Below, one piece after another: positions 42,787-51,634 of a stretch of 64,000 nucleotides of DNA (position 1 is the first letter of the stretch; every line of letters begins with the position of its first letter). This DNA is from Candidatus Devosia phytovorans (lineage in GTDB: Bacteria > Pseudomonadota > Alphaproteobacteria > Rhizobiales > Devosiaceae). The DNA lies in the NCBI GenBank assembly GCA_029202405.1, contig CP119312.1:873001-937000 (forward strand), read 5' to 3'. The position numbers and the translations under genes are program-made. The notes beneath the pieces are model-generated. The model did no database searches and was not told the DNA's origin. It saw only the letters and a list, made by a program, of their open reading frames with translations.

Positions 42787-43110
42787 ATGATGATCCACGT
42801 CACCGACCAGACCGGCCAGGAGCACGCTCTCGAGGGCCTTGAGGGCTGGCGCGTGATGGAAGTGATCCGCGACTGGGGCCTCGACATCAAGGCCGAATGC
42901 GGTGGCGCGATGAGCTGTGCCACCTGCCATGTCTATGTCGATCCGGCCTGGACCGACGCCGTCGGCGCGCCGAGCGACGAGGAAGAGGACATGCTCGACA
43001 GCGTCGGCGACGTGAAGTCCAATTCGCGCCTTTCCTGCCAGATTCTCTGCAGCGACGCGCTGGATGGGCTCAAGCTCACCCTTGCAGCAAGTGCGTCCAA
43101 GGACGCCTAG
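42787..43110 (+). CDS. 2Fe-2S ferredoxin, second copy
   Basis: The product is 107 aa. The ligands are in AECGGAMSCATCHVYVDPAW and NSRLSCQIL. It shares the segment CATCHVYVD, EEEDMLD and SRLSCQI with the ferredoxin at 36425, so the two are paralogues. It follows the FNR gene by 80 nt, an arrangement that suggests NADPH-FNR-ferredoxin-CysI electron flow. ATG 42787 and ATG 42790 are both possible. Confidence 0.92.
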   Translation: MMIHVTDQTGQEHALEGLEGWRVMEVIRDWGLDIKAECGGAMSCATCHVYVDPAWTDAVGAPSDEEEDMLDSVGDVKSNSRLSCQILCSDALDGLKLTLAASASKDA

Positions 43111-44123
43111 CTCGCCTTTCCCGCATCTGCGGTGACATTGACCAGTTCGGGGATGAAATCCCGGACCGTGGGCTGGTTGAGCACGGCAAAGGGCAGGGGG
43201 CGGGTGACGCGCATGGCGGCGATGCCGACGCGGACCGTCATCAAACCATTGACCACGCCTTCGCCCAGCCGGGCTGACAGCTTTGCAGCAAGGCCCTGGC
43301 CGACCAGTTGCTCGACAATGCCATCGGTCAGCACCAGGCCGCCGGTGACGGCGAGATGGGCGAGCACTGCGCCAGTGAGCCGGAAGAAGCCGAAGAGGCC
43401 CGGGCGAGCGCCGTAGAGCGCGGCAATGGCTCCGGCGAGGCGGATGCTCTCGTAAATGACGAAGGCGACATCCACCAGCGCACGGGGCGAAACGGCGGTG
43501 ACCAGTGCTACGCGGCGGGCCGAGGCGGCGGTCAGGATCTTGGCGCGGGCGTCAAGTGAGGCCATCAGGCTGCGTTCGGAGAGGGCGATGATTTCATTGC
43601 CGTCGAAGAGATGGGGCAGGTTTTCTGCCATCTGCTGGCGCGCGCGGGCCAGGTCGGGCCGGCTGGCATAGATGCCGGCGAGACTATCAGCGACCTTCCG
43701 TGCCCCATGCGCATCATTGCCGGCATGGGCCAGTTCGGCGTCGCGACGCAGCGCGTCAAGCACGCGCAGGCGGCGCAGGGCGAAGGCTTCGCGTGTGGCG
43801 ATGGCGATCATGGCCAGGATAAAAAGCGCGAGGACGCCAAGGCCGAGATAGCCGAGCCATGCATTGGTGGCGAAAAGATCGCGGATCAGCCGGTCGGCCG
43901 CAAGGCCCAAGCCTGCAGAGACGAGAATGCCGCCCGTGGTCCAGGCGAGCCGGCCAATCCAGCCGAGGCGGCGGGGTGGTGACACGACGAGGCTCTCGTC
44001 CATGGCAGCCTCGAAGCGGGCCTCCTCGATCTCGACCTTGGCCGGCGCGAAGGCGCGGGGGACACGGAAGGTTTCCTCGGCTTCGCTCATCGTAGCGGTC
44101 GGGCGGGCGATGGGGCGTTTCAT
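43107..44123 (-). CDS. YcjF-family (TIGR01620/DUF697) membrane protein
   Basis: The product is 338 aa. A Pro/Glu-rich N-terminal tail (about 50 residues) precedes two transmembrane helices (near 60-80 and 88-108), a charged helical middle, and a DUF697-type hydrophobic C-terminal domain (VDVAFVIYESIRLAGAIAALYG). The ATG overlaps the YcjX stop (ATGA). The ycjX-ycjF pair is conserved across proteobacteria and induced by envelope or heat stress in some; the precise function is not known. It is convergent with the ferredoxin, overlapping its stop. Confidence 0.85.
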   Translation of the reverse strand: MKRPIARPTATMSEAEETFRVPRAFAPAKVEIEEARFEAAMDESLVVSPPRRLGWIGRLAWTTGGILVSAGLGLAADRLIRDLFATNAWLGYLGLGVLALFILAMIAIATREAFALRRLRVLDALRRDAELAHAGNDAHGARKVADSLAGIYASRPDLARARQQMAENLPHLFDGNEIIALSERSLMASLDARAKILTAASARRVALVTAVSPRALVDVAFVIYESIRLAGAIAALYGARPGLFGFFRLTGAVLAHLAVTGGLVLTDGIVEQLVGQGLAAKLSARLGEGVVNGLMTVRVGIAAMRVTRPLPFAVLNQPTVRDFIPELVNVTADAGKAS

Positions 44124-45571
44124 GCGAGCCAGTCTCCGATCAGATAGTCGAGAGCGCGGTCGAAGCGGATATGGGGCAGGACGACATCGCCATTGGCATT
44201 GCGGTCGAGCTTTTGCGGCGGGGTGAAGCGCAGGAAATTGAGCGCGACGGGATTGCCGTCTTCGAACAGGGAATCTGGCCGCTCCGGCAAGTCACCGGGA
44301 AACAGAGCGATTTCGGTCTTGCCGTCATAGGTGACCTTGTCCAGCACTTCGCCGGCGATGGGCGTGCCTATCAGGGTCGGCAGGCTCTCGCCGCCCTCAC
44401 TGATACTGCCCTCGCGGGTGGCGCGGATGCCGGCTATGGCCATGGAGCGGGCTTCGGCGCCGGCGAAGCGGGCGCGCTTGCCGGCATTGGCGACAAGGCG
44501 GTTGAGAATGGCCTCCAGCCGGTCATGGCTGGTATGATGCACATGATCGGCCTTGGTGGCGGCAAAGAGGATCCGGTCGATCTTGCGCACGAAGGGACGG
44601 AGCAGGGGATTGGTCTCGCCCTGACGGAAGCAGGCGAGCACGGCGGTGAGGGCCGTTTCGAGATCGGCCACGGCGGCCGGTCCGGCATTGAGCGCGCGCA
44701 GCGTATCGACCAGCACGATCTGGCGGTCAAGGCGGGCGAAGTGCTCGCGGAAGAAGGGGCGGACCACCTGGTCCTTGTAAGCCTCATAGCGCCCTTCCAG
44801 CATGGCATAGAGGCTGGTGTTGCGCACGGCCTGCCGCTGATCAGGCAGGGGCGCGAAGGTCAGGGCTGGCGAGCCTTCGAGATCACCGGGCAGCAGGAAG
44901 CGTCCCGGCGGAAGCGTCGACATGGCGCCGTGCTCGCGGCTTCGGCGCAGATAGTCGGTGAAGGCCGTGGCCAGCCGCTCGGCATCGAGGTCATTGGCGT
45001 CCTTGAGCGGATCCACGGTTTCGAGGAGCTTGAGGAAGGGCGCGGCATCCTGGTGCGAACCGGGCCGGTCGGCACGGTCCAGTGCCTCGGCGCTCCATTC
45101 GGCAAAACTCAGGCCCAGCAGGGGCAGGTCGAGCAGCCATTCGCCGGGATAGTCGACGATGTCGAGGTTGAGCGTCGACGGTCCGGTCATGCCGGAATAC
45201 CAGTGTTTGGACTGGTATTTCAGCACGACGCGGAGTTGCGAGATGCGCCGCGTGCTTTCCGGCCAGGTCGGGGTCTTGCCGGTGAGCGCCGCCAGATGCT
45301 GTTCATAGGCAAAGCGGGGAATGGTGGCATCGGGATATTCGGCGAGCTTTGCGCCGATAAATCGCCCTTCGGCGAGGGGCGCAAAGCCGGGCATGCGGCC
45401 GCCGGTGAGAAGGTTATGCACGAGGGCGGTGATGAAAATGGTCTTGCCGGCACGGCTGAGGCCGGTGACGCCGAGCCGCAGGGTGGGCGTAAAGGCGCCC
45501 GTGGCAGCGTCGGCCAGATTGCTGAGGGCTATGCCCAGTTCGTCGACAATGGTCGTGGGAGGATTGGGCAC
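44120..45571 (-). CDS. YcjX-family (DUF463) P-loop protein
   Basis: The product is 483 aa. The Walker A motif GLSRAGKTIFITALVHNLL is near residue 37 and LNLDIVDYPGEWLLDLPLL is the Walker B region, followed by IDRILFAATKADHVHHTSHD as the guanine-specificity-like loop. The length and order match YcjX, a GTPase-like stress protein. It is the first gene of the ycjX-ycjF pair and is followed directly by ycjF with a 4-nt overlap. Confidence 0.92.
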   Translation of the reverse strand: MPNPPTTIVDELGIALSNLADAATGAFTPTLRLGVTGLSRAGKTIFITALVHNLLTGGRMPGFAPLAEGRFIGAKLAEYPDATIPRFAYEQHLAALTGKTPTWPESTRRISQLRVVLKYQSKHWYSGMTGPSTLNLDIVDYPGEWLLDLPLLGLSFAEWSAEALDRADRPGSHQDAAPFLKLLETVDPLKDANDLDAERLATAFTDYLRRSREHGAMSTLPPGRFLLPGDLEGSPALTFAPLPDQRQAVRNTSLYAMLEGRYEAYKDQVVRPFFREHFARLDRQIVLVDTLRALNAGPAAVADLETALTAVLACFRQGETNPLLRPFVRKIDRILFAATKADHVHHTSHDRLEAILNRLVANAGKRARFAGAEARSMAIAGIRATREGSISEGGESLPTLIGTPIAGEVLDKVTYDGKTEIALFPGDLPERPDSLFEDGNPVALNFLRFTPPQKLDRNANGDVVLPHIRFDRALDYLIGDWLA

Positions 45572-45661
45572 GCGTCACTCTCTTGCTTTGCCTCGCAAGA
45601 TAGGGATTTGCGGGGAGGGTTCAATGGCCAAGCGGGTTGATCGAAACTCGGTGGTCCCACA

Positions 45662-45797
45662 CCCACGGTGTCATCCCGGCCGTGAGCCGGGACCCATCCC
45701 GAGATCTATGTCTTGCCGCAAGGTGGTTCGTTCGAGCGACCTGGCGGCTGCGGCGCCCTCTCGGGATGGGCCCCGGCTCAAGGCCGGGGTGACACCG
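45662..45797. repeat. Intergenic inverted repeat, family 2 copy E
   Basis: Arms 45667-45706 (GGTGTCATCCCGGCCGTGAG start) and 45758-45797 pair imperfectly. The centre is a GCCGCAAGGTGGTTCG / GACCTGGCGGC pair. It shares layout and most arm sequence with copy D at 36216-36345. Confidence 0.83.
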
Positions 45798-45837
45798 CGT
45801 TTGGGGAGGCATTGTGCAAACCCTGAGAGGGGAGCCC

Positions 45838-46758
45838 CTAGTCTTCCCTCGTGCCGATCTTGGCCGTGTCATAGGGCGTGGTCTGGTAGATTTCGTTGAT
45901 CCAGTTCTGGAACAGCAGGTGCGCATGGCTGCGCCAGCGGTTTTCCGGCGTGGCGCTGGTGTCGCCATTGGGGAAGAGGTTGGCGGGCGGGGCGGTGTCG
46001 AGGCCGGCGTTGACGTCGCGCTCGTATTCATCGGCCAGCGAGCGGTTGTCATATTCGAGGTGATTGAGGAAATGCACCGCGCGGTGCTTTTCGTCGCCCA
46101 GCATGGAGACGCCGATCTCGGCATTGTCGATCAGCACTTCGAGGTCGGCACCGAGCGTCGTGCGGTCGATGTCATTGTAGCGCGACACCGGGATCATCGG
46201 GCTGTCGGAGAAGCCGCGGAGGAAGGGCGAGCGCGGGTTGACCACATTGTGGCGGAAGACGCCGAAGGCCTTTTCGCCCATGCGATAGCGCTGCGCGCCG
46301 TGGAAATGGTGCAACGCTGCCTGGGCGCCCCAGCAGATGAACATGGTGTGGTGAACGTTGGTCTGCGTCCAGTTCATGATTTCCACCATCTCATTCCAAT
46401 AGCGCACCTCTTCGAAGGGGATATTGGCGATCGGCGCACCGGTGACGATGAAGCCGTCGAACTTTTGTTCGCGGACGTCCTCCCAGGTCTTGTAGAAGGT
46501 GTTGAGGTATTCTTCGGACGTGTTCTTGGACTGGTGCTCGGTGACGCGCACCAGCGTCAGTTCGACCTGCAGCGGCGTCGAGCCGATCAGGCGGGTGAAC
46601 TGGGTTTCGGTGCGCTCCTTGTTGGGCATCAGGTTCAGCAGGCCGATGGAGAGCGGGCGGATGTCCTGCCGCGCGGCGCGCGTTGAATCCATCACATAGA
46701 CGCCCTCGTCTTCGAGGGTCTTGCGGGCGGGCAGGTTGTCTGGAATTCGGATAGGCAT
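45838..46758 (-). CDS. metA: Homoserine O-acetyl/succinyltransferase, MetA family
   Basis: MetA acylates homoserine, the first step of methionine synthesis. The product is 306 aa, the family length; ATG 46758 begins MPIRIPDNLPARKTLEDEGV. The catalytic cysteine is in HTMFICWGAQAALHHFHG, with the TGAPIANIPFEEVRYW and KHRAVHFLNHLEYD (His, Glu) motifs. Acetyl versus succinyl specificity cannot be told. The Shine-Dalgarno AGAGG lies in a small hairpin (CCTC-tcaa-GAGG). I looked for a SAM-II riboswitch and did not find one. The P-loop gene lies 64 nt upstream. Confidence 0.95.
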   Translation of the reverse strand: MPIRIPDNLPARKTLEDEGVYVMDSTRAARQDIRPLSIGLLNLMPNKERTETQFTRLIGSTPLQVELTLVRVTEHQSKNTSEEYLNTFYKTWEDVREQKFDGFIVTGAPIANIPFEEVRYWNEMVEIMNWTQTNVHHTMFICWGAQAALHHFHGAQRYRMGEKAFGVFRHNVVNPRSPFLRGFSDSPMIPVSRYNDIDRTTLGADLEVLIDNAEIGVSMLGDEKHRAVHFLNHLEYDNRSLADEYERDVNAGLDTAPPANLFPNGDTSATPENRWRSHAHLLFQNWINEIYQTTPYDTAKIGTRED

Positions 46759-46822
46759 ATCAGCCTCTTGAGAGGTTTTGATTGAGAAGTGATTCAGGCT
46801 GCGCGTCCCTCGTGAGGGCGCG

Positions 46823-47689
46823 CTAGCGCATTCGCTTCTCGATCGCGGCGGCCATGAGATCGATGAACTCGTCGCCGTCGCGGACGGTCGCCAGGTCCGA
46901 GGCTTCCACCACATAGCCGAAATTGTCGGCCAGTTGCTGGTAGCGGGGCAGGCGGTCATGCAGCAGGGCCTCAAAGCCCCAGGCGCCGAAGCCGGCCGGG
47001 TCGACATCCTTGTCGTCCAGCGTGCCGTGGATCAATTTGTACTCGGCCCATTTCTCGACGAGGAAGGGTGGACGGTAATACATGGGTTTGGGCGACTTCC
47101 GGAAGCGCTTGACCAGCTCCACGGCGTCCTTTTCCGTGCCGCGGATATAGAGCAGCATGGTGGAGGCGGCGAGCGTCTTGATCACCGGATCGTCCGGGTC
47201 GGTCGGGTCGATGACCTCGATCAGCGAACCGCCGGTGTCGGCGATGAAATCGTCATAGCCATAGAGCGCCTTGGCGCGCTCGATGAAATGGGGCACGTCC
47301 TTGAGTGCGGCGATCTCGGCGATGCGGTGCTGCTCCTGACGGCGCTGATATTCGACGAGCGGCAGGCCGCCCTTGTCGGGATTGCCCGGCGTGCCGAGAT
47401 AGGTCGAGAGCGGATCGAGATTGTCGAAGGTGATGTTGGACGAGATGTAGATCGAGTCCGAGCGCAGCAGTTCCGCGAGGAACGGCAGCTTCATCGCTTC
47501 GCGCTTGAAATTGTCGACGATCGCTTCGCCCATGTAGCGCGTGCCGATGCGATAATCGGCCGAATAGTGAAACCACTTGCTGGCGCGCAGCATGTTAGAG
47601 AGGCGCGTCTTGCCGACGCCGGCCATGCCGAAGACGGTCACAGCGCGGCGCGGCGCTTTCACGAACTCATCGGCACTCGAAAACAGCAT
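46823..47689 (-). CDS. P-loop ATPase-like protein of unknown function
   Basis: The product is 288 aa. The Walker A motif VTVFGMAGVGKTRLSNMLR is near residue 18. Further conserved-looking segments are YSADYRIGTRYMGEAI, IADTGGSLIEVIDP and STMLLYIRGTEKDAVELV. It resembles a group annotated simply as ATPase in Hyphomicrobiales. It is followed 64 nt later by metA on the same strand, so the two may share a transcript, but a functional tie to methionine is not evident. Confidence 0.75.
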   Translation of the reverse strand: MLFSSADEFVKAPRRAVTVFGMAGVGKTRLSNMLRASKWFHYSADYRIGTRYMGEAIVDNFKREAMKLPFLAELLRSDSIYISSNITFDNLDPLSTYLGTPGNPDKGGLPLVEYQRRQEQHRIAEIAALKDVPHFIERAKALYGYDDFIADTGGSLIEVIDPTDPDDPVIKTLAASTMLLYIRGTEKDAVELVKRFRKSPKPMYYRPPFLVEKWAEYKLIHGTLDDKDVDPAGFGAWGFEALLHDRLPRYQQLADNFGYVVEASDLATVRDGDEFIDLMAAAIEKRMR

Positions 47690-47767
47690 GGAAGGCCCCG
47701 GTCTTGCGGCTTCTGCATTACCGGAAGCGCCTGCTGATCACAAGCGCCCGGCAGAATCTGCCGCAGG

Positions 47768-47784
47768 CCCGGACTCAATTGCCG
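47768..47784. promoter_or_regulatory. ftr-like enhancer upstream of flgE
   Basis: CCCGGACTCAATTGCCG resembles the Caulobacter ftr element bound by FlbD (CGG ... TTGCCG pattern). It lies about 80 bp upstream of the sigma54 site at 47849. Confidence 0.4.
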
Positions 47785-47848
47785 ATCTCTCGCCACATTT
47801 GCCCGTGTGGCAGGGGAATAACTAAACAAATTCAACGGTTAGCCGACT

Positions 47849-47864
47849 TGGCATTGCGTTTGCA
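47849..47864 (+). promoter_or_regulatory. Sigma54 -24/-12 promoter of flgE
   Basis: TGGCATTGCGTTTGCA has GG and GC exactly 12 apart, as in the consensus TGGCACG-N4-TTGCA. Transcription would start near 47876, about 40 nt before flgE. Confidence 0.7.
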
Positions 47865-47915
47865 TTGATCTGGGCGAACGCGTCCAGGACGCAAGTGAGT
47901 TTTACGGAGTATCAG

Positions 47916-49694
47916 ATGGGCATTTATGGTGCGCTTTCCAGTGCGGTGACCGGTCTTCGGGCCCAGTCGCATGCGCTGGAGAATATCTCGGGTAACATCG
48001 CCAATTCCCAGACCACGGGTTACAAGCGCATCGAGACCGATTTTCTCGATCTCATCCCCGATGCTCCTGTCCGCCGTCAGGTGCCCGGCGCCGTGCTGGC
48101 GCAGTCGCGTGGCACCAATGGTGAAGCGGGCGATATCAAGACGGTTTCCAACGAGACCTATATCGCGCTGAACTCGAACGGCTTCTTCGTGGTCGAGCCC
48201 AAGGTCGGCCAGTCGGACGGCAATTCGGTTTTCGCCGGCACCAATTTCTATACCCGCCGCGGCGACTTCGAAATTGACAAGGACGGCTACCTGGTCAATG
48301 GCGCGGGCTATTACCTCAAGGGCCTGCCGATTGATCCGGGCACGGGCAATATTTCGGGTTCGGTGCCTGAAGTCATCAAGCTGTCGAACGCCTTCCTGCC
48401 GGCGCAGCAGACCAATCGCATCAACTACCAGGCCAACCTGCCGCAGCTTCCCAAGCCGAGCAATTACAAGGCGACAGTGCCCAATAGCGAACTGTTCCGC
48501 GCGGCTGACTATGATCCGGCCGCGACCTTCACCCCGGCGCAGTCCGTGTCGAATGCCGCATGGCCGACCGATGTCGATGATCTTGCCGGCGATACGCTGA
48601 CCGTCACCATGGGCGGTGCGCCCTTCACCTATCATTTCGTTGATGGCGGCACGATCCCGACGGACAATGCCACCAACCGCTACATCAATATCGCTGTTGC
48701 GCCCAATGACTCGATTGGCGGCGTGCTGACCAATATCCAGAGCCACATGAATGGCCGTACCAATGGTTCGGGCTCGACGGTTGCGCTGGACGGCACGGGT
48801 CGCCTGGTTGTGACCATGCCCGCAAATTCGGGTGTCGCGCTGGCGGTTTCGGGAACGGACGGGGCGACGGCGACGCCGACAGCCGTGGCCTTCACCGACT
48901 CCGCGCCGGTCAGCTCGGTACCCTATGGTTCGCCGATCGAGACGATCTCGGCCAACCAGAACACCCAGTTCCTGTCCAACTCGATCTCGGGCGGCGCCAT
49001 CACGGTCTATGCCGAGAACGGCGCTCCGGCGAACGTGCAGATGCGCTGGGCCAAGGTTTCCAGCACCGCCACCGGTGGCGCCGACGTCTGGCACCTCTAC
49101 TACATGTCCAACAGCAATGCCGCCAACGGCGATCCGATGTGGACGCGCGTTCCGGAGAACTTCCAGTTTGCTCCGAACGGCTCGCTGGCTTCGCCCACCA
49201 ATGGCGCGACGACGCTGTCGAACCTGACCGTCAATGGCGTGTCGATCGGCGACGTCGAATTCCGCTATGACACCAATGGCCTCAGCCAGTTCGCTGACGT
49301 CAACGGCACGGCCAATGTGTCGACGCTCAACCAGAATGGTTATGGCGCCGGTGAATTCGTTTCGGTTGCCATCAATGACAATGGCCGCGTCGTCGCCACC
49401 TATTCGAACGGCGAGCGCATCGACATGGCCCAGGTGGTGACGGCGGAATTCAACGCCATCAACCAGCTCAAGCGTCTCGATGGCGGCGTGTTCACCTCGA
49501 CCTCGGAGTCGGGCGAGGCCATCCTCGACCTGTCCGGCTCGGGCATCCTGGGTGGATCGCTGGAAGCTTCCAATACCGATATCTCTGATGAGTTCACCAA
49601 GCTCATCGTCACCCAGCAGGCCTATGCCGCGGGCACCCGCATCGTCTCGACAGCCGACGAGATGCTGCAGGAAGCCCTCAACATGATCCGCTGA
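47916..49694 (+). CDS. flgE: Flagellar hook protein
   Basis: The product is 592 aa from ATG 47916 (GGAG upstream). The N-terminal rod/hook signature MGIYGALSSAVTGLRAQSHALENISGNIANSQTTGYKR-region and the C-terminal DISDEFTKLIVTQQAYAAGT... helix are both intact; the middle (about 200-430) is a variable, surface-exposed beta domain. FlgE polymerises into the hook outside the cell. It is first in flgE-flgK-flgL, with a sigma54-type promoter and an ftr-like site upstream. No signal peptide is present, as expected for type III export. Confidence 0.93.
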   Translation: MGIYGALSSAVTGLRAQSHALENISGNIANSQTTGYKRIETDFLDLIPDAPVRRQVPGAVLAQSRGTNGEAGDIKTVSNETYIALNSNGFFVVEPKVGQSDGNSVFAGTNFYTRRGDFEIDKDGYLVNGAGYYLKGLPIDPGTGNISGSVPEVIKLSNAFLPAQQTNRINYQANLPQLPKPSNYKATVPNSELFRAADYDPAATFTPAQSVSNAAWPTDVDDLAGDTLTVTMGGAPFTYHFVDGGTIPTDNATNRYINIAVAPNDSIGGVLTNIQSHMNGRTNGSGSTVALDGTGRLVVTMPANSGVALAVSGTDGATATPTAVAFTDSAPVSSVPYGSPIETISANQNTQFLSNSISGGAITVYAENGAPANVQMRWAKVSSTATGGADVWHLYYMSNSNAANGDPMWTRVPENFQFAPNGSLASPTNGATTLSNLTVNGVSIGDVEFRYDTNGLSQFADVNGTANVSTLNQNGYGAGEFVSVAINDNGRVVATYSNGERIDMAQVVTAEFNAINQLKRLDGGVFTSTSESGEAILDLSGSGILGGSLEASNTDISDEFTKLIVTQQAYAAGTRIVSTADEMLQEALNMIR

Positions 49695-49759
49695 GGTCTT
49701 AGCCAAGTCAGTAGGCTCGGCGCCGCGGGCGCCGGGCAGAGTGAGAAAGGGCGTATCAA

Positions 49760-51619
49760 ATGGGTTTGACAGCTTCGCTGAATAACGCGGTGAGCGGCTT
49801 GCGCATCAACCAGGATGGCCTGTCCATCCTGTCGCGCAACGTCGCCAATGCCGGTACGCCCGGCTACCACAAACAGTCGCTCAACGTCGTCGACTACAAT
49901 TCCCAGACCGGCAGCTATGCCCGCACCATGGGCGCCAACCGCGCCTTCAATGCGAGCCTGCAGGCCTATTACAATCGTCAGGTCTCGGACACCGCCAGCT
50001 CGTCGGTGCAGGCGAGCTTCCTCGACCGGCTACAGGGCTTCATGGGCAAACCCGGCTCGGCCGGCTCGCTCGATACGCTCTACGGCAATCTCAAGACGTC
50101 GATGCAGACGCTGGCGACGAGCCCTGACGACTATACCGCCCGCGCCGGTGCCCTGGGCTCGGCGCAGACCATGGCGGAAACGCTCAATCGCCTGTCGTCC
50201 AATATCCAGACCATGCGTCAGGAAACCGAGAGCCAGATGGCCTCGAGCGTCAACGAGCTCAATGGCATGGTGACTTCGCTCAGCGAGGTCAATGCGCGCA
50301 TGCTCGATCTCGGCATGACCGACAGTGCCCGCGCGGCCTTGCAGGACCAGCGCGACCGCCTGGTTGCCGGCATCGGCGAAAAGATCGACATCCAGGCTGA
50401 CTATCGCGCCAATGGCACGGTGGCGCTGATGACCCGTTCGGGCGTCGGCATTCTCGACAATGGCGCCTCGATGTTCAGCTTCGAAAGTGCGGGCACGCTT
50501 GATGCGACGTCCACTTTCGATGCCGATCCGAGCAAGACGCGCGTCGGCAAGCTGATGATGACCACGCCGTCCGGCCTGACGCTGGACCTGATCCAGCAGG
50601 GTGTGCTGCAGGGCGGTGAACTGGCCGGGCTGGTGACGCTGCGCGACAAGACGCTGGTCGAGGCGCAGGAACAGCTCGACGAGATTGCTTCGGGCCTGGC
50701 GCTGGCCTTTTCAACCGTGCAGACCGCGGGCACGCCGATCACCGGTGGCTATGAGGCCAATGCCGGTGGCATGTCGCCGGGCAATTCCATGGAACTCAAG
50801 GTCAAGGTCAACGGGGTCGAGCAGACCATCAAGCTGGTCAACACGACCCAGACCGACCTCGACTATCGCGATGCCAGCGGCGCGCGCGTGCTGGGCATCA
50901 ACTTCAACAACGGTGCTACCGATGCTGACCGGGCGGCCAATGCCTCGGCGCAGTTGCAGACCCTGTTTGCGACCTCGACCAATACCGAGCCGGCGCTCAA
51001 TGTCTCGGTCAATGCCTCGGGCGGCGTGCTGCAGTTCACCGGCAATGGCACGACCGATGTTTCGGGCCTCACCAAGCTGGCCTCGGCCACAGGCGTGCAG
51101 GGCGAACTGGCCGTTCCGCTGTTCGTCGACAACGGCAGCCAGATCTATACCAACAATCTCGACGGCACCCCGCCGCAGAAGCTCGGCTTTGCGGCGCGTA
51201 TCAGCATCAATGGTGCGGTGGTCGCCGACAACCGGCTGCTGGTGCAGTCGCAGCCGGGTCAGACGCTGGGCGATTCATCGCGCGCCGACTATCTGATCAA
51301 GCAGCTCGACAGCCTGCAGTTCGTGTCCGGCGATGGCCCCGTGGGGGCCAGCGACAAGTTTCCGCTGACGGGGAACCTCGGCAATATCATCTCGCAGGTG
51401 ATCAATTTCCAGGGCAGCACGGTCAATACCGCGCTGACCAAGCTCAGCGACCGACAGTTGACCCTTGATACGCTGACCGACCAGATGAGCAGCGAATACG
51501 GCGTCAATGTCGACGAGGAGATGGCACGGCTGCTGGAACTTCAGAATGCCTATGCCGCCAATGCCCGTGTCGTGTCGATCGTCAAGGAATTGATCGACAC
51601 CCTGTTTGCCTCGACTTGA
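49760..51619 (+). CDS. flgK: Flagellar hook-associated protein 1
   Basis: The product is 619 aa. The N-terminus has the bb-rod signature LSILSRNVANAGTPGYHKQS and SLQAYYNRQV; the C-terminus ends with MARLLELQNAYAANARVVSI, the D0 helix. FlgK joins hook to filament (HAP1). It lies 65 nt after flgE, with a GC-rich hairpin in the gap (GGCGCCGCGGGCGCC), and 15 nt before flgL. Confidence 0.93.
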   Translation: MGLTASLNNAVSGLRINQDGLSILSRNVANAGTPGYHKQSLNVVDYNSQTGSYARTMGANRAFNASLQAYYNRQVSDTASSSVQASFLDRLQGFMGKPGSAGSLDTLYGNLKTSMQTLATSPDDYTARAGALGSAQTMAETLNRLSSNIQTMRQETESQMASSVNELNGMVTSLSEVNARMLDLGMTDSARAALQDQRDRLVAGIGEKIDIQADYRANGTVALMTRSGVGILDNGASMFSFESAGTLDATSTFDADPSKTRVGKLMMTTPSGLTLDLIQQGVLQGGELAGLVTLRDKTLVEAQEQLDEIASGLALAFSTVQTAGTPITGGYEANAGGMSPGNSMELKVKVNGVEQTIKLVNTTQTDLDYRDASGARVLGINFNNGATDADRAANASAQLQTLFATSTNTEPALNVSVNASGGVLQFTGNGTTDVSGLTKLASATGVQGELAVPLFVDNGSQIYTNNLDGTPPQKLGFAARISINGAVVADNRLLVQSQPGQTLGDSSRADYLIKQLDSLQFVSGDGPVGASDKFPLTGNLGNIISQVINFQGSTVNTALTKLSDRQLTLDTLTDQMSSEYGVNVDEEMARLLELQNAYAANARVVSIVKELIDTLFAST

Positions 51620-51634
51620 GGGGAGTGAACTGAA

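Noticed and set aside
46759..46822. Possible SAM-II riboswitch before metA, as in many alphaproteobacteria.
   Set aside because: Only 64 nt separate the genes and the conserved GCTAAA pairing segment and pseudoknot layout are not found. Only a small hairpin around the Shine-Dalgarno is seen.
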